A stretch of 24,463 nucleotides of DNA. It comes from an uncultured Bacteroidales bacterium. Its GTDB lineage: Bacteria; Bacteroidota; Bacteroidia; Bacteroidales; Bacteroidaceae. This document shows, piece after piece, positions 22,810 to 24,463 of this stretch; position 1 is the stretch's first letter, and each line of letters starts with the position of its first letter. The stretch spans positions 1 through 24,463 of the forward strand of contig CALEFD010000074.1 of NCBI GenBank assembly GCA_937876995.1. Reading direction: 5' to 3'. Under the pieces are notes generated by a model. It made no database searches and was not told where the DNA came from. It saw nothing but the letters and a program-made list of their open reading frames with translations. The position numbers and the translations under genes are program-made.

Positions 22810-24463
22810 ATGGGTTTTAACGAATTTATAAGCAAACTATTCGGAAATAAGGCTGCAAGAGATATGAAAGAGATACAGCCTTGGGTGGAAAAGGTTAAGA
22901 AGGCGTATTCTCAATATGAATCTATGTCTAATGACGAACTGCGCGAAAAAGTACAGGAAATCAGAAGAAAAGTTCAGGATTTTGTAATTCCTGAACAGAA
23001 ACGCATAGATGAATTAAAAGCAAAGGTAGAAGAGACAGAAATAGAAGAACGCGCAGATCTGTTTGCTCAAATAGATAAACTGGAAAAAGAGAAGATGGAT
23101 CGTTACGAGGTGGTTTTAGACGAAGTCCTTCCCGATGTTTTCTCAATAATCAAAGAGACTGCAAAGCGTTTTACAAATAATGAAGAGATAGTAGTTACTG
23201 CAACCGATTTTGACCGTTATCTGGCTACTACAAAAGACTTTGTACGCATAGAAGACGATAAAGCTATATGGCAGAATCATTGGGTAGCCGGTGGTAATGA
23301 AACCATCTGGAATATGATTCATTACGATGTTCAGTTGTTTGGTGGTGTAGTGCTTCATAAGGGTAAGATTGCAGAAATGGCTACCGGTGAAGGTAAAACT
23401 TTGGTGGCTACATTGCCGGTGTTCCTAAATGCGTTGACTGGTAACGGTGTTCATGTGGTTACAGTGAACGACTATTTGGCAAAACGTGATGCTGAATGGA
23501 TGGGACCACTTTACATGTTCCATGGTTTAAAGGTAGATTGTATAGATAAACATCAGCCAAACTCAGAAGCACGTAGAAATGCGTATCGTGCCGATATTAC
23601 ATTTGGTACAAACAATGAATTTGGTTTTGACTATCTGCGTGACAATATGGCATCACGTCCTGACGAACTTGTTCAGCGTGGGCATAATTATGCAATTGTG
23701 GACGAGGTCGATTCAGTGTTGATAGACGATGCTCGTACACCTCTTATAATATCAGGTCCTGTACCAAAGGGAGAAGACCAGCAGTTTGAACAGTTGCGTC
23801 CTCAGGTAGAGCAACTTTTTGAGGCTCAGAAGAGACTTGCTACACAGTTCTTGGCAGAAGCCAGAAAGAAGGTAATGTCAGATAATCAGGACGAAGTTGC
23901 AGAAGGTTTCTTGTCACTGTTCCGTAGTTTTAAGGCTCTTCCAAAAAATAAGGCTCTTATAAAATTCTTAAGCGAACCAGGCATTAAGGTGGGTATGCAA
24001 AAGACTGAAGAGATCTATATGGAGCAACAGAACAAACGTATGCCCGAAGCTGTAGAGCCGCTTTACTTTGTGATTGATGAAAAATTGAATAGTGTAGATT
24101 TGACCGATAGAGGTATAGAACTGATAAGTGGAACACAACAGGAGGCCGATTTCTTTGTTCTCCCTGATATTGCTTCGCAGCTTTCTGAACTTGAGAGTCA
24201 GGAATTGAGCAATGAAGAGAGACTGGCTAAAAAGGATGAACTGCTTACAAACTATGCTGTAAAGAGTGAACGTATTCACACTATTAACCAGCTTCTGAAA
24301 GCATACGCAATGTTCGAAAAGGATGTTGAGTATATTGTAACAGAAGATGGTCAGGTAAAGATTGTAGATGAACAGACCGGACGTATAATGGAAGGTCGTA
24401 GATATAGCGATGGTTTGCATCAGGCTATTGAAGCAAAGGAACGTGTAAAGGTTCAGGCTGCCA
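22810..24463 (+). CDS. secA: Preprotein translocase ATPase SecA, N-terminal part (cut by window end)
   Basis: SecA is the motor that drives unfolded preproteins through the SecYEG channel. The frame starts MGFNEFISKLFGNKAARDMK and runs open to the window end (551 codons); Bacteroidetes SecA is about 1100 residues, so about half is present. Nucleotide-binding motifs are intact: Walker A MATGEGKT (190-197) and Walker B VDEVDSVLIDDARTPLIISG (about 297-316). The preprotein cross-linking domain begins after about residue 310. Compared with E. coli SecA there are extra charged helical residues at about 50-110 (KAKVEETEIEERADLFAQ region) and between about 325 and 450. Lineage-specific insertions of this kind are known for Bacteroidetes SecA. 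The gene is transcribed divergently from the ilv operon. Confidence 0.95.
   Translation, partial: MGFNEFISKLFGNKAARDMKEIQPWVEKVKKAYSQYESMSNDELREKVQEIRRKVQDFVIPEQKRIDELKAKVEETEIEERADLFAQIDKLEKEKMDRYEVVLDEVLPDVFSIIKETAKRFTNNEEIVVTATDFDRYLATTKDFVRIEDDKAIWQNHWVAGGNETIWNMIHYDVQLFGGVVLHKGKIAEMATGEGKTLVATLPVFLNALTGNGVHVVTVNDYLAKRDAEWMGPLYMFHGLKVDCIDKHQPNSEARRNAYRADITFGTNNEFGFDYLRDNMASRPDELVQRGHNYAIVDEVDSVLIDDARTPLIISGPVPKGEDQQFEQLRPQVEQLFEAQKRLATQFLAEARKKVMSDNQDEVAEGFLSLFRSFKALPKNKALIKFLSEPGIKVGMQKTEEIYMEQQNKRMPEAVEPLYFVIDEKLNSVDLTDRGIELISGTQQEADFFVLPDIASQLSELESQELSNEERLAKKDELLTNYAVKSERIHTINQLLKAYAMFEKDVEYIVTEDGQVKIVDEQTGRIMEGRRYSDGLHQAIEAKERVKVQAA

Noticed and set aside
1..24463. CRISPR arrays, insertion sequences or phage genes
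   Set aside because: No regularly spaced repeats, transposase-like proteins, or terminal inverted repeats with target duplications were seen on either strand.
22810..24463. secA as a truncated pseudogene
   Set aside because: The frame stays open up to the window end and all motifs present are intact; the truncation is due to the window edge.

Overview
The window looks like a chromosomal segment from a Bacteroidales (phylum Bacteroidota) genome. The evidence is AT-rich DNA, several promoters of the Bacteroides type (TAnnTTTG with TTG about 19 bp upstream), few clear Shine-Dalgarno sequences, lipoprotein signal peptides with an SC lipobox, beta-propeller lipoproteins, a DUF4105 protein, a type III pantothenate kinase next to an outer-membrane barrel protein, and an E. 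coli-like dihydroxyacid dehydratase.

Layout. (1) 19-3045: the restriction (Res) subunit of a Type III restriction-modification system; its Mod partner would lie off the left edge. (2) 3218-6669: three very AT-rich secreted lipoproteins with predicted beta-propeller folds. The first two are tandem paralogues overlapping by 1 nt; the third has its own promoter. (3) 9471-6691 (minus): a large fusion of a DUF4105 domain, a membrane segment and a C-terminal alkaline-phosphatase-superfamily domain whose catalytic residues appear to be lost. (4) 9591-17097 (plus): an envelope-biogenesis run of coaX (nearly leaderless), an outer-membrane barrel protein, a TPR protein, LptC, a CorC/HlyC-type CBS protein and a PpiD-like periplasmic foldase. 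(5) 22550-17176 (minus): the branched-chain amino acid operon ilvD-ilvB-ilvN-ilvC, ending at a strong terminator that converges with the ppiD terminator. (6) 22810-end (plus): the N-terminal half of secA, cut by the window edge.

The most notable signal is in the 434-bp gap between ilvD and secA. On the minus strand it holds a complete, unannotated transcription attenuator: a promoter, a 21-codon leader peptide with eight Ile/Leu/Val residues including a Val-Val-Val-Ile run, an 8-nt antiterminator segment just after its stop codon, and an intrinsic terminator before ilvD. The segments can form mutually exclusive hairpins, so starvation for branched-chain amino acids would be expected to open transcription of the whole operon. 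The second notable item is the DUF4105-pseudophosphatase fusion.
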